Of a stretch of DNA of 64,000 nucleotides, positions 35,813 to 47,472 are shown one piece after another. The notes beneath the pieces are model-generated. The model was not told the DNA's origin and searched no databases. It worked only from the letters and a program-made list of their open reading frames with translations. The position numbers were made by a program, and so were the translations under genes. The stretch's first letter is position 1. Every line of letters starts with the position of its first letter. The stretch is from Cryptomeria japonica (taxonomy: Eukaryota > Streptophyta > Pinopsida > Cupressales > Cupressaceae). The stretch spans positions 820,034,396-820,098,395 of the forward strand of contig NC_081414.1 of assembly GCF_030272615.1 (NCBI RefSeq), read 5' to 3'.

Positions 35813-36858
35813 TGTTGGTATTATGGATGTGTTGCATTAGTTTTTTCAGTGATGTCAACACTTGTCAATACTTATCCTTGTGGAGATCTTTGGTTATGTT
35901 CATTGGCTTGTTCAGTGACTTATGCATAGTCACTGATATCTGGTTCATCGACAGGATATATTGTTCACCGACACTGAGGATGATTTGTTATCATCTAGAG
36001 ATTACTTGGTTATGTCAAAGATATTGTTTGGACACTTGGTTTTGGTGATTTGGTTATTGGTCTAATCGAGTTTGCATATTTGTTGTTACTAGCAAGTAGG
36101 TCTAGGTTATGGACTGACAAGCGTTATCTATTCCAGATCAGCACGACACGTCATGGAGATGTTTTATTGAATGGTTATTATTGTAAATGCATTGAGCTGA
36201 CATCATGCATCACATATTGATTCATTTGTAATTCATTTAATTGTAATATTTTTAGTGAGCCGACCTACACATTTTGTCTTAGGTTTCAGTATATATGTAA
36301 GATCTCATTTGTGGGATTAAATAAGTAGAAGGTGTGAAAAGGAATTGTAATAAGGTATATGTGAATATAAGAAGATCTGTACACGCAGACATCATTTGAA
36401 GATTCAAGGAAGGCATAAAGAAGACAATCTGAGCTTAACCAGTACTGAATCCAGCATATGAAGATGCTATTTTGAGTAGTACATTATCATTGGATTTAGC
36501 CATCGAATAGTAGTCAGTGTGACTCCCATTTTGTGATTGAGCAGTGAGTTCTAGGCAGTTGGCCTTTCTGCATGTGCAGACCCCATTTGTACACACATAC
36601 TATTTGCAGTAGTATCATCTGATTGTGGGTAAGGTTTCCCACCGTAGTTTTTCCCCTTATAGGGTTTCCACGTACAAATATCTATGTTATGTGTTGTGGA
36701 TGTTATTTGTCTTTTTGTTTCATGCATTAAACTTTACCGGTATTGTTATTAACTGCTAAACTATCTACCAACATTAAGTTTGGTTAAGTTATATTTGGGT
36801 TGAAATTAATAGACAACTGATTCACCCCCCCCCTCTCAGTTGCCTTTAGGTCCTAACA
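35813..36858 (+). repeat. 3' LTR of B
   Basis: TGTTGGTATTATGGATGTG...GGTCCTAACA, 1046 bp, closely matching the 5' LTR with scattered transitions and small indels. Confidence 0.92.
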
Positions 36859-38068
36859 GGTACGTCTATAACATCTATGCAGTGTAGTTCAAATTTCAGG
36901 TTTCTCGGAAGTATGTTTGTTAATGTCCTATCTCATGTTTGTGTTTTATGGCATTTTGATTGTGAAGAACTTTATCAGTTTTGTCTTTCCAGGTAGTTTT
37001 GGCTTGATAGTATGGAAGAAGTATATAAGGATATTGTTGAGGGTTGATAGAATGCCTCGATATGATCCGCATGATGTTGTATAGTTTGTTTGGTGTTGCA
37101 TGCGTTTGATGTTGATTTCCAGGCTAATTTGTGGCTATATGATCAATAAGGCTTGTTTTGTTGCTTTTAGTGTATCTTTGGGGGTCTCCACTAGTATTGG
37201 AGTTTGTGTTGTTGAGTTTCATTTGGGTCCTACTCTACCATTTTGAGATCCATATTGTGTGATTTCATTTGGAAGAAGTATTTTTTGGCCAACTAGTTGT
37301 GTGCTACATGTTTTCCTAGACATTACCCTGTTGTTAGCCTTGGAGGATGTGCACCAGTGTGTGTGTTGTTTGGGACTATATTGGATGATGTATTAAGATG
37401 TTTATAGGTTGTGTCTATCTCCTAGATAGGATAGATTTCACCACGATTATGTCTTGTAGCCAACCTTGTGGGATCAATTATTGTCCCCTGTTCTGCTTGA
37501 TTTAATTCATGTTTTAAAATGACGTGGATGGTATATAAGAAAGATCAAGTCAATTCCATTGTGTGTAAATTAAAGTGGAATGTGTAATACATGAATGAAT
37601 AGTAGAAATTGTGTGTGGTGGACCTATTGGAGCTCAATTGCCTATTTCTTAAGGTAGTGAATTAAGAGTGGCTACATTTAAGAAGATTTTTGAATGCAAT
37701 ATTGTTGAAGGATTATTCATTGTAACTCATATATTCATGTATATTTCTCAGAGATAGTGAGTCTCCCTATCAAGTCCTTTGTATCTTTTCCTAAGGAAGT
37801 GATCCTTAGTTTACAAGTCCTTTTGAAGCAGTGAGCTCTAAAACAAATTGTAATATTATTTATATAGTGTGAATTAACTCTCACCATGGTTTCTCCCTTA
37901 TTGGGTTTTCCACATAAATATGGTATTTTCTTATGTGTGCTCATTGCTTATCCTTCTTTTCTAAGCAAATTCAGGTTTAAAGTTGAATTTTAATTGAGAT
38001 ATAAAGTGGTAAGATTTATTCAAGACTAATTCACTCCCCACCCTCTCAATCTTAGGGTGTGGTTAACA
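36859..38068 (+). repeat. LTR D, part 3
   Basis: Continues the sequence interrupted by B (GGTAA | GGTAC). It contains an LTR-like CTCACCATGGTTTCTCCC stretch (about 37877) and a TTCACTCCCCACCCTCTCAATC tail, ending GGTTAACA at 38068. No tRNA-type primer site follows, so it is more likely a 3' LTR of the element with gag at 16480 than a 5' LTR of the copia relic to its right. Confidence 0.55.
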
Positions 38069-39206
38069 AGGGTTTATTTTTTGTTGTTGTGGGGCGTGGG
38101 GGGGGGTCCTTTTTCTTACATTAAGGAATTGAACATCTTGCATTACACAATATCCATACCTAGAAATCTCAAATGACCAAAACACTTGTGTCCAATTGAT
38201 TATGGTCCACATTGGATGAAACTCAACCTAAATTAACTCATCAGTTTGAGAGATTTCAACATAAGAAAAATATGAATAAGGCTATATAATTAATTCAACT
38301 AAATGTTTTAGATACTATATCATTTAACAATAACACTCCTAGGCAGATTTGGAAAACATACAAAGTGTTTTTGGTACCATTAATGAATTATGGGCACTCT
38401 AGATTGAGGAAAAATTGACTACAGTAGTACCTAATTCTTTCTCATAAATTAAGTATTATCTAGTAAAATTTAAGTTACTTAGGATTTTTTGTAGGCTTGT
38501 GGAAAGGATAAAACTAACAAAGATTACAATTTCCTAATAGGGCCATTTTAGGTCTTCTCTTTTCAATTATACTTGAATATGGATGCATTGAGTGTTACTT
38601 TTACCTTTCCTACCTTTGAGGTTATTCATGATTGTTTGACATGGGAATAGGTCTGTTAGATTCTCTTTCCAGTTCAAAAAACCAACCATTGGTAGCAAAA
38701 ACATCTAAGAGGAAACAAAAGAATAAATAGAGCCCTAAGATAGATTCTTCATTAGGTAGTTAAAGTTACTTCAAGAAAATAATAATTCAATAGAAAATAA
38801 ATCCTCTACAAAGTATGACAAATATTTTAGACAAAGAAGAAATCAAGATAACCTTGCAACTTTTGTGGTAAATAGGGATATCCAATAACCAAATATTGGA
38901 AGAGACTATTGGCTTTAGAGGAATCCATGCAAAAACATAATATTACATCATGTAATTCTTCTTCCACTAATATAAGAAAAGGTCACATTATTTATGCATG
39001 GATATTGTCTTTAGCAGCTAGTTGGATACTTGACTCAAGAGATTCTTATCACATGACACATCCTCAAGATATTGTCACATCCTTTTCTAGTTAAAACATT
39101 TCATAGATTTTAGTAGGAGACTCTACATAGATTTCAATTTTGGGTTTAGGTACTGATTCATTTGAGAATGTTTTATTTGAGAAGTACATGTTGTTCTTGA
39201 TATTTC
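38069..39206 (+). pseudogene. Old copia gag-protease relic
   Basis: After a G-rich run at 38092-38107 a decayed copia frame is readable. Gag helix VFGTINELWAL then IEEKLTTVVPNSFS and KYYLVKFKLLR lie around 38365-38480. A degraded knuckle-like remnant is near 38860. A protease remnant reads ASWILDSRDSYHMT (39017-39060), where D-S-G-A is expected, followed by ILVGDSTQISILGLGT. More than ten stops or shifts show it is the oldest coding relic here. It ends where element E's LTR begins. Confidence 0.65.
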
Positions 39207-40031
39207 TATTTATGGTAAAAATGGAAACAACAACATTGAAAGACTAAATGAATTCAACCACAAAACCCTAGCCTAACAACAACAAAGATCCACCATAACA
39301 TATGAAGATTACCTAAGACAATGCAAATTAAATAAAATCATAAAGATTATACCATCACATGTCCAATAGGGTTTGGATCTCCATTCTTCCTATCTCCATT
39401 GATCTTGCTTGATATATTTGCTCTCAGATTTTATGTGTGCACAATAGCTCAACAAAGAACGGAAATGTGGTTGCAAGTAGGCCTGATCGCATATGAAAGT
39501 TTGAAAGCGTAGTTCAGGAGCTTAATAGAATGATTAGAATGATTAGAATGATTAGAATGATTAGAATGATTAGTCAGGGGTTGATAATGAAGGAAGCATC
39601 TCCTTATATAGAAGACACTATAAGAAATGGAGGGATAATATTAAGAGGTGTAAAAGATAAATGGTCGGTTAAGATTAGAGTGTAGGTAGAGAAAATAAGA
39701 AAATAATGAAAGGGTAGGTAGTGTAGGAATTAAGAGATGAATGACATGTGTCATGGGTATAAAAGGCTAATGAATTAATTAATTAAATAAATTTATTTAA
39801 TTATTAGAAGAAGTGGGATCAATTAAATAAATAAAAGTATTTATTTAATTTAGGAAAAGGGTAATTTAAATAAATAAATGTATTTATTTAAATAAGAAAT
39901 AAGGCTAGAAGAGGATAAATGAATTAATTAAATAAATAAAGATTATTTTATTAATAGAAGAATTAGGCTTAAAATAATTAAATAAATAAAGATATTTATT
40001 TAATTAGACAGGACAATTTTAGGTGTCTACA
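39207..40031 (-). repeat. 3' LTR of element E
   Basis: Minus-strand start TGTAGACACCTAAAATTGTC ends at 40031; the far end near 39207-39212 is eroded. It carries the AAATAAAT/ATTTATTT palindrome series at about 39770-40010. It differs from F by an expanded GATTAGAAT nonamer at 39532-39573. Confidence 0.8.
39532..39573. repeat. GATTAGAAT tandem nonamer
   Basis: Four full units and a partial one inside the LTR of E. F's LTRs lack the expansion. Confidence 0.9.
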
Positions 40032-40249
40032 TTTTGCCCCTCTTTGAGACAATGTAGCTTGTCGCGTTGTTTCAAAGAAGATAAGATAAACTGATACAAA
40101 GTTGCCCCAAGATGGGAATGATATGCCCCCTCGAGAGATTGGACGAAAATGTCTAAAAAGATCACAGACAATCTCTCGATATAAAAGAAAGGGTAGAATG
40201 GACTGACCAGATGGAGTGACAGAGTCACGGGATAAAGAAGACTGACACG

Positions 40250-40276
40250 GGGCTAGGGCTAGGGCTAGGGCTAGGG
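40250..40276 (+). repeat. GGGCTA telomere-like hexamer run
   Basis: Four GGGCTA units in tandem just upstream of the antisense TATA box of E. A shorter counterpart (CTAGCCCTAGCCCTAACC) lies at 62444-62461 in F. Confidence 0.85.
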
Positions 40277-40281
40277 TAGTC

Positions 40282-40289
40282 TATAAGAT
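40282..40289 (+). promoter_or_regulatory. TATA box of the antisense gene in E
   Basis: TATAAGAT within GTCTATAAGATAGAC, 96 bp before a conserved ATG. The F counterpart reads TATAAAAT on the minus strand. Orientation is opposite to the element. Confidence 0.5.
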
Positions 40290-40377
40290 AGACTATGAGG
40301 GGAAAATATCCTCATTTTCATCCACATATCCAAGAGATGAGAGTGCAAAGAGAGCAGAGAGCAGTCAGTAGTCAGCA

Positions 40378-40443
40378 ATGGCTTTGGTGCATAGATTCGA
40401 TCGCGTTTGCCGATATCAAAGGCTAGCAGATGCAGGAGATTCA
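40378..40443 (+). other. Putative first exon of the antisense gene in E
   Basis: ATG followed by 22 codons (MALVHRFDRVCRYQRLADAG plus two) ending directly at GTAAGT (40444-40449), a perfect plant 5' splice-donor sequence. The F copy has the same length and 13 of 22 identical residues. The downstream exon expected from F (plant mobile domain) is not present in E because E is truncated at about 40640. It could also be merely conserved untranslated sequence. Confidence 0.4.
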
Positions 40444-40555
40444 GTAAGTACCATAGAACCTCCTTGTACTTTGTTGCATTAATTGTTGTCATAAATGCAT
40501 GTTAGGTAGAGCAATAAATGTGCTTTAGGTATGTCAAGCGGGGGCAAAAAACATT

Positions 40556-40632
40556 AAGGCACGTCTGCGTTGGTGCCAGGCGCGTTTAGGAAGGATAGGT
40601 GCATCTGTGTTGGTCCCAGGTGCGTCTATGAA
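40556..40632 (+). repeat. GCGTCTGTG-like word cluster in E
   Basis: Four related words (CACGTCTGCG, GCGCGTTTAG, TGCATCTGTG, TGCGTCTATG) at about 16-28 bp spacing, downstream of the putative splice donor and antisense to the element, as in F. Confidence 0.65.
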
Positions 40633-40640
40633 TTGGAAAA

Positions 40641-41606
40641 CTTAAGGATTTTCCAAGCCCTTAACTGATCCAACTAGCCTTGGCCAACGAATAGGGATGG
40701 TCAAAGACCAAATCCCCCTGCACTTAAGGCTCCATTGAACCTAGGTGGGTATACCTCAACCTCATAAGCACAAAAAGAGTTATTTAAAGTGGATTTAAAC
40801 TTTGCTAAGACAACTCTTTACAAGAATGGCAATAATTTCATACTACTACTGAGTGCTTTTATTTGAATGCTTTTGAAATTGAAAATCGAATGTAAATATA
40901 ATTGTGTATAAAGATTGTTGTATTTTGGAAATAAATGCTTTCAGGATATTCAAGAAATATGCAATAGAATAATTCAAAAGGTTTCAGAAGAATGCTTTTC
41001 TCTCAAGGACCTTATGCATATCAAATTAGAATGAATAACAGACTAGTGCCTCTATCTTAGAATATATATGATACTTTGTGGACAAACAACTTTATCAACT
41101 CAGGAGACAATATTAATAATCACTATAATGGTTCAGTATGTGTCACATAAACAATAAGAACCCTATCTCACATTTAATGTAACAACATGTGATTCACATT
41201 ATAGCAAATCCTTAAACAATTTTATCAAGAGGACAAAGAATGTTTCATCAACACAGAAAGTAGACAATGCATTTGAAGTAAAAATAGTGAATCTTGTATA
41301 TCAATTTCTAAGAAATGTCAGTACACAAAAGCTACACTTGGAGATACTTCATTACAATTTGGCTGCACAAAAATGATACTTCTTCTTCCTATAAAATTTT
41401 CTAATACATACGACTTCCAGTCCCTACAACAATATGATGTTCCCCCAAAAACTATCCTCTTTGATACAAAATGACTCAATACAAATACATATATTGAAAG
41501 ACACGAATGAAAGGACACACCCTTTCATTATCTTAACAACTAACTGAACAGTAATTAAAAATCCTTACTAAGATATCAATTACATTACAGAAACTAAAAC
41601 ACAACA
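40641..41606. other. Non-coding, probably 3' part of element G
   Basis: AT-rich sequence without a recognisable ORF, LTR boundary or repeat. It lies 3' of G's last ORF in G's orientation, so it may be G's 3' untranslated region, cut by E. Confidence 0.35.
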
Positions 41607-44540
41607 CTAAGACTTTTGGTTCAGCTGCCATCCACATTTTTCAATATGTCGCAGGTAGCCCGGATCCTTATATGTTGTAGTGTTGAAGACTGCATCCTTG
41701 GTTGCATTCTCAATCACATAAAAATTCTCCAACTGATTGTTCGTGTCATTCATGTCAAGGAAATCTTCTCTAGCGATGGCTTGGGTTGCACTAAGCATAG
41801 ACTTGCACTCAAAGATCCATATGGTTTTGTTTTTTATCGCACCTGCATCATCTTACCAGACTGGGAACCCCATGTTGAACAATCTGTTGGCATTCATCAA
41901 ATTCAGAATTCAATTCCTTTGTAATTTCCTCATGTGTAACAAGCAAACCCTGCACCTTCTTCTTTACTTTCTCTCTGGTCGATGCATCCTATAACAACAT
42001 GTCGACTCTATCTCAAATTCTAGTGTGAGAAACCATATTGTCCACATTCCTCTGATATTCACCCCAGAATTCATCCAATGCTTTCAACATATTGTCATAT
42101 CTCTTACTTAGTAACACACAAGCGGTATCGGCCCTAATGCTTCTCATCTCCTTTTTCAACTTCTTGTGTTCATAAGATAGCTTTTCAAAAAAATTCTTCC
42201 ATTGGCCTCCTGAATCTGTAATCTGGGGAACCGGGTACCCACTCCTCTTAAGGGTCTCTTCATACAAAGCCTTATACTTATTCTTCTCTGCTATCTCATG
42301 TTTCATTTGGGCCTTATTGAATTTTGAAATATTAATACCCATGTCAACTGTGACCATGGGATCTAATTCTCCAACTTTCAAGGTCATCATGTGACCAAAA
42401 GCTTTATCTACGTCAATGATTTTTGGCCTTTTATTAGGAGGATATAAGGCCCAGAATAACATTTCTTCCTCCTTTGGATCATATCTTGATCCAATAAAAA
42501 TATCCTGCACTCCTTGGATGTTCAATTTCATATCCTTATTATCTGAATGTAACAAAGAATAAAAAATAAATGAAGCACTCAGGTCCCATCCCGGAAACAC
42601 AATTATTCCTGCCTCTACTAGCAATTGCCTGCCCTTTTGCGGGGTCATAGTCTCAACCTCTGTGTCAATGTCTTTCTTCAACCTCTTCATCATTTCTTCT
42701 TCATTCTCAGGGGTAATGTTTGGCACTGCTTCCCTTAATTTCTTACCCTTGAAGTGGTACAGGAATGATTTGACTTCCTTAGACTTAATGAATTGATCAT
42801 CAGATACAAAAGAAACATACTCTGCCATTATTTCATTTGTTTATGTATTCAAGGCAATAATGAGTCTATTCTCTACTTTTGAGTCCTTCTCCTTCTTAGG
42901 TGCACGGAGCTTGGACACTACTTCATTTCCCCTAAATCACTTTGGGCTGGTTCTCCCTCCATCCTTTCTAGTCTCTGCCTTCTTTCCTCTAGCTTCTTTT
43001 CCAAGGTCCCCATAACTTCTGCAAGCTCTTCTACCTCCTTATTTTTGCACATGTCTTCAAATTCATCTTCCTGATGGAAGTAGTCTCCCAACTCCTATCT
43101 TTTCCTGCTTGAATGGATGTAACCTTCAGGATCATGGTGTGTTCTAGAAGCGTGCTGAAACAAGTTGTATTCGTCCACCAACTTCCTGTCAATGGCCTCA
43201 TATGCCCTAGTTGATACAATTTTAAAATCCTGAAAGTGAAGTGTGCAAGGGAGGAAAAATTGCTTGTGTGCTCCTCCGAAATGTCTGGCATTAGACACAC
43301 TTCAATGCCTTACAATTTCCAAGAAGGCAATCCTATCTGGTGCAGGCTTTGGTAGCACATATGGATAACCCTCAAATCCATAGCATCGAATAAAAGTGAA
43401 ATTTTGGCACAAGTACCAATCACCCCAATTTTGATTGACCTTTGGATTTTGGTGCTCATGAGGCCTAAGAAAATTCTTGACCACCTCAGAAAATGATCCT
43501 TGCTGAGGCTCACCAAAAAGCAAGAAAATTGGTTTGACAAAGAATTCCTCAAATTTGAGGTAATGAGAATTCACAAATCTATAATCCCAAAGGGAAACCC
43601 ATAATTGCACTGGTTGCTCCTTTCCATCCTTCCCAACTATATTTACATTAAATTATTCCGGCCACAACCCTCTAAGTTTCCCATAAAATAAAACAATATG
43701 CATCAGCAATGAATAGTGCTTAAAATATTTGTTCAAATTATCCTTCAGGTTCAAGAAACCTTCATGCAATTTGTCTACCAGTTATGAAGTGAAGTAAAAA
43801 ACCCTGGGCTCATGCCTTTGAATTTCTATTGCTAGAACCAACGGTCCTATGTTTGCCATATCAGGAGCTTCAACTCCTCCTACCTGACCACAAGCCATAT
43901 ATGTATATTGCAGATACTTCTTGAAAATAGTCATGTCATAAGGAGGACCATCTTCCTCTATTAGTCTCCCCTTCTCTGCTTTGTAGATAGTGAGGTTCCA
44001 GCCTTGGTATTTAGTGTCCATCTTCTTGTACTCCTCTTCCAAATCTACAAAAGATAAAGGCACATCCACCTTCAAATATACTGCAAAAACTTCCTGAATT
44101 GTAGCCTTTGCAAAGTGCACTAGAGCAATCCCATCAGGAAACATAATACATCGCTTGTTTGCATCATAATGTCTTACTAAAAGCTTCAACAAATAGATAT
44201 TCACAAACACATTGGGTACTACAAGTTTACCTAGACCAGTTTTCCATGGGTTTGAAATTGGCATGGGCTCATCCCTGCGGAAGTAATGGAAAAGGAACAA
44301 CTCGTGCCCTCGTACTATGGTGAATACATCTCCAATCTCTCTGTATCTATCCTCCAACTAGTCATGGATAGGAAAATTTACCTTAGCTCTGCGTGACCTA
44401 GCTCCCTGAGATCCCATTTGGTCTATCATGTCCTAATTTAGCTTTCTTCAGACCTCATTGACCTCACCCTTTAATTTCTTTTCTGTGGTACTGGATATTT
44501 CGGAAACCTTTCACTTCCCTTTTGAGCTTGACCCCTCCAT
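41607..44540 (-). pseudogene. Long extra ORF downstream of integrase in G
   Basis: The ATG at 44540 (MEGSSSKGK) opens a frame that can be followed to about 43000, shifts near 42900, and continues through MAEYVSFVSDDQFIKSK (42828) to LRHIEKCGWQLNQKS at 41607, roughly 970 codons. Conspicuous parts: FTIVRGHELFLFHYFRRDEP, a W-rich stretch NQNWGDWYLCQNFTF, an acidic coiled-coil-like section near 43020, and helical C-terminal parts. There are around eight stops plus shifts. No retroviral enzyme, zinc or transposase motif is visible. It is in sense orientation after a 1.8-kb gap. I do not recognise the family. Its position recalls extra ORFs known in some plant Ty3 elements. Confidence 0.6.
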
Positions 44541-46378
44541 CTCTACAAATTCCTTCACTCTATGCTTAGTAACTCAAATTTTTTCTCAATAAGCACTTGA
44601 TATCTTTCTGCAATAACTTCGTGAGAAAAGTTGCTCTGCAATACTGGTTATATGTCCCAAGGAGTCCGATCTTGCAATCGATTATTGCAAATCTTGATGG
44701 ATTTGCTTCATGCCGCAACGGATCTACTCAATTGATGCATTTAATGGAAACCATTTTGTCAGTTCTTCTTCATCAAGACGTCCAATAGCTAATCAGCGAG
44801 ACTCCTCCCGACAATTCAAATGTTTTGCATTGGTTGTTATGACTTTACCGCTTTTTGCTTTTTGATCAGCACAAACTATCCCAACCCACTTATCGGGTCT
44901 CAGGATATCAATTTTTTCTTTATCCCGATGGTTCATTTCATCCCAATGGGCATCACTTCAGTCTCGGCTTTGCCTTTTATTTCAACGCTCCATCGACACA
45001 ACTCTTCCCGATGCATTCACCTTTGGTTTCCTTTTATTTAACTCATCAGGTGTCAACAAAATTTATTTCATGTCCCTCTGATGCCCCGATGATCTCAATA
45101 TTCCAACCCGTATTCTGACTAAGACCATCGCGTTATCGGTATAACTTATCAAGACGAACTCCTCGCACTTAGCATTTTCCTAAACAGTCCTATTGGGTTT
45201 TGGCATAACATAAAAGTTCTTCTTCCGATGTCCCAATGAATCCTCATTAGATGCTTTCTTTATCGGTATAACTCATGTCGATGCCCCTGCAAGTGCTTCT
45301 ATCTTCATCGGGTGTCGAAATAGCCTTTTTCTATTCCTCTCGAAGTCATGATGAGTTCCTGATGCCCTTTTGTGTTTTATGCTTTCGAGTTTGTTTTATC
45401 GATATAGGTAATACCAATAGCTCTGCTTTCCAATTCTCCATGTCATCAGGGATTAGTCTAGCTATTTCTGCATTACTTCGATATGGTTCTTTTTTCTGAT
45501 GGGCTCGCCTTCGATTTCCTTTAGTCATCGGGTATCAGAATAAAACTTTTTCCTTACTTCCAATCTCCCGATACTATATGATAATCTTTGTCATACCGTA
45601 ATAAGTTATACTGATGGTTTCATAGGTTATCAGTATAGCAATTTCTATGCTTTGCCGATAAGCCGATACAAGCCGATAGAAAACAACCGCCTACTACCTT
45701 GTCGGAACAAGTTATCTCGATGGAATGACCTTTCCAAGAGTGCGCACCATGTTGAGTATTTTTTAAGCGCTCCAATGAGTCTACACTCTGTTTCATTGGT
45801 ATAAGTGATGCTGATAATCCTCCTTTGGCTTGCCAATGTGGTTTCATCGGAATTACTTATGCCGATAAATGGAATTTTGCAATTTAGCACAAATGAACCA
45901 TCCATCCTATAAATTGATGATCCCAACTTTTCCCACAGGATTTGAAACATACTAGAAGACAATCCTTGATCACACCATGATGACTCCTCTATTGACAAAT
46001 GCTTCATAATGGATTCCTTGTGCAGTCTATACTCAATGCATGCCCTTAGTGTGCCCAAGTGATACCTTGACATTCCTGAAATAGTTGATCCTTAGAGAAC
46101 TTTACTTGTGCTAATAAGGTTCCTGCACATGCAAACCAGTAATAAATGCTCATATGATAAAAGAAAAAGGCCTCTATGTAGCATAAAATATTTTGTAAAA
46201 ATATGTGCTAACAGTGGCTCTTTTTGGGGATGTATGTTCTCTTTAAAGACATAGCAAGATCCTAGTTATCTCTGGAAAGCAGACCAACATGAAAATTGAA
46301 AACAAAAAACAAAATAAATTTAAACTATTATGATACAAAAATACTCCCTGCCCATCAAGAGAAAAAATGCTTAAGGTA
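44541..46378 (-). other. Spacer between integrase and extra ORF of G
   Basis: No convincing ORF: the longest minus-strand frame (46073-45645) has no domain. About 44680-45870 is peppered with CCGATA, ATCGGTAT and CGATG words every 20-60 bp, unlike any neighbour. Confidence 0.5.
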
Positions 46379-47472
46379 CTAAGCATGAACCGAGAATTCC
46401 TGCATTTGACCATTACTATCCTGCAAGTAATAGGAGTTTTCTCCACCTTTTTCTGAAATGATAAAAGGCCCTAGCCAAAGTTCATCGAACTTGCCATGCT
46501 TCCCTTTATCTTGATCTTTGGCATTCCGTTTTAACACCCATTCCCCATCTTTAAATGATCTATCACATGCTTTTCTATCATGTAGAGTTTTTACCATTTG
46601 TTGTCTTTGTAAGTTTCTTTCCTGAGCTTCTCTTCTACATTCATCTAGCTTAGCTAAAGCCATCAATCTGTCCCCCATGAATTTTACTTCTTCCAAACAT
46701 TCTTCTGTAACAAATTTATAAACTGGAACCAAATTATTTAAGGGAAATCTTGCTTCTTTTCCATATACAAGCTCATATGGGGAAAATCCTGTGAACTTAT
46801 TGATTGTCACTCTATCAACCCATACTGCTAAGACCAATTTTGAGTCCCAAGTCTTTTTATTATCACCTAACATCCTTCTGATAATCTTCAGCAAGTTCTT
46901 GCTGCTTGATTCTGCTTGTCCATTTCCTTGGGGATGGTAAGGTGATGAGTAAGATAGAGTGATACCATAATTTTCACAGAAATCAGAGACCTCCTTGGAT
47001 CTGAAACACATCCCATTGTCTACTACAATCTTCCGAGGTACTCCAAATTTGGTCAGAATATTTTCTAAGAGAAACTTTGTCACCACTTTGCTTGTAGCTT
47101 GTCTTGTAGGAATAGCCTCAACCCATTTAGTAAAATAGTCAGTAGCAACCAAAATCCATTTATGCCCACCACTAGATTTGTTTGCTATCTCTCCTATGAA
47201 ATCAATACCCCACATCTGGAATGGTTCTTCTGTATGCATGGGCCTGAGAGGAATGGCTCCATTATATTTGAGTTTCCCTGAAAACTTTTGACAAGCCTCA
47301 CATTTTCTAACATAAGTATGACAATCCTTGAAAACTTGAGGCTAGTAATAACCAATATTAAGAATTTTGTGAGCAGTGGGTTTAGCTGAGAAGTGACCTC
47401 CACATACACCTTCATGTAAATCTTTTAAAACGGCAGATGCTTGACACTCATCTAGACACAATAGAAGAATAT
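46379..47472 (-). pseudogene. pol: Integrase of element G
   Basis: Begins on the minus strand with the HHCC zinc part (CGGHFSAKPTAHKIL ... CEACQKF, with TAG for a residue before PQVFKD). From MHTEEPFQMWGIDFIGE (47239) it runs 286 codons uninterrupted. Catalytic residues D (WGIDFIG), D (VVDNGMCF) and E (GNGQAESSS) are all present with normal spacing. The C-terminus GKFDELWLGPFIISEKG ... YYLQDSNG is the Ty3 GPF/Y-type module, and no chromodomain is seen. F inserted just before the zinc part. This is the best-preserved enzyme in the window. Confidence 0.9.

Larger units (their letters stand above)
21585..36858 (+). mobile_element. Complete Ty1/copia element B, hosting element C
   Basis: Two LTRs of about 1.05 kb (21585-22637 and 35813-36858), primer site TGGTATCAGAGCC at 22640, gag, protease, integrase, RT and RNase H in copia order, and an AAAGGGGGAGAT polypurine tract. 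Flanks GGTAA (21580-21584) and GGTAC (36859-36863) agree at four of five. Without C (24052-32640) and one duplicate of TTYAG the element is about 6.7 kb. It is disabled by several TAG stops, at least two frameshifts and the C insertion. Confidence 0.9.
39207..40640 (-). mobile_element. 3' end of element E (H/F family), truncated
   Basis: Minus-strand 3' LTR (39207-40031) preceded, in element orientation, by a purine tract (AAAGAGGGGCAAAA on the minus strand) and about 600 bp that match the 3' internal end of F (about 62150-62690) in inverted orientation. Similarity to F stops around 40640, where unrelated sequence starts, so the rest of E is missing or deleted. Confidence 0.75.
40641..47472 (-). 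mobile_element. Ty3/gypsy element G, 3' half
   Basis: Minus-strand element with integrase (47472-46379) and a long ORF downstream of it. RNase H continues at 63459-64000 on the other side of element F. The break is marked by AATAT (47468-47472) and AATAC (63459-63463). Its 5' end lies beyond the right edge, and its 3' LTR was not identified. Confidence 0.7.

Noticed and set aside
38092-38107. Poly-G run as a possible sequence gap or artefact
   Set aside because: It lies at the junction of LTR D and the copia relic and may be real G-rich DNA; nothing more can be said from one sequence.
42013-44540. Possibility that G's extra ORF is an envelope gene
   Set aside because: No signal peptide, transmembrane segment or cysteine pattern could be seen, so I left the function open.
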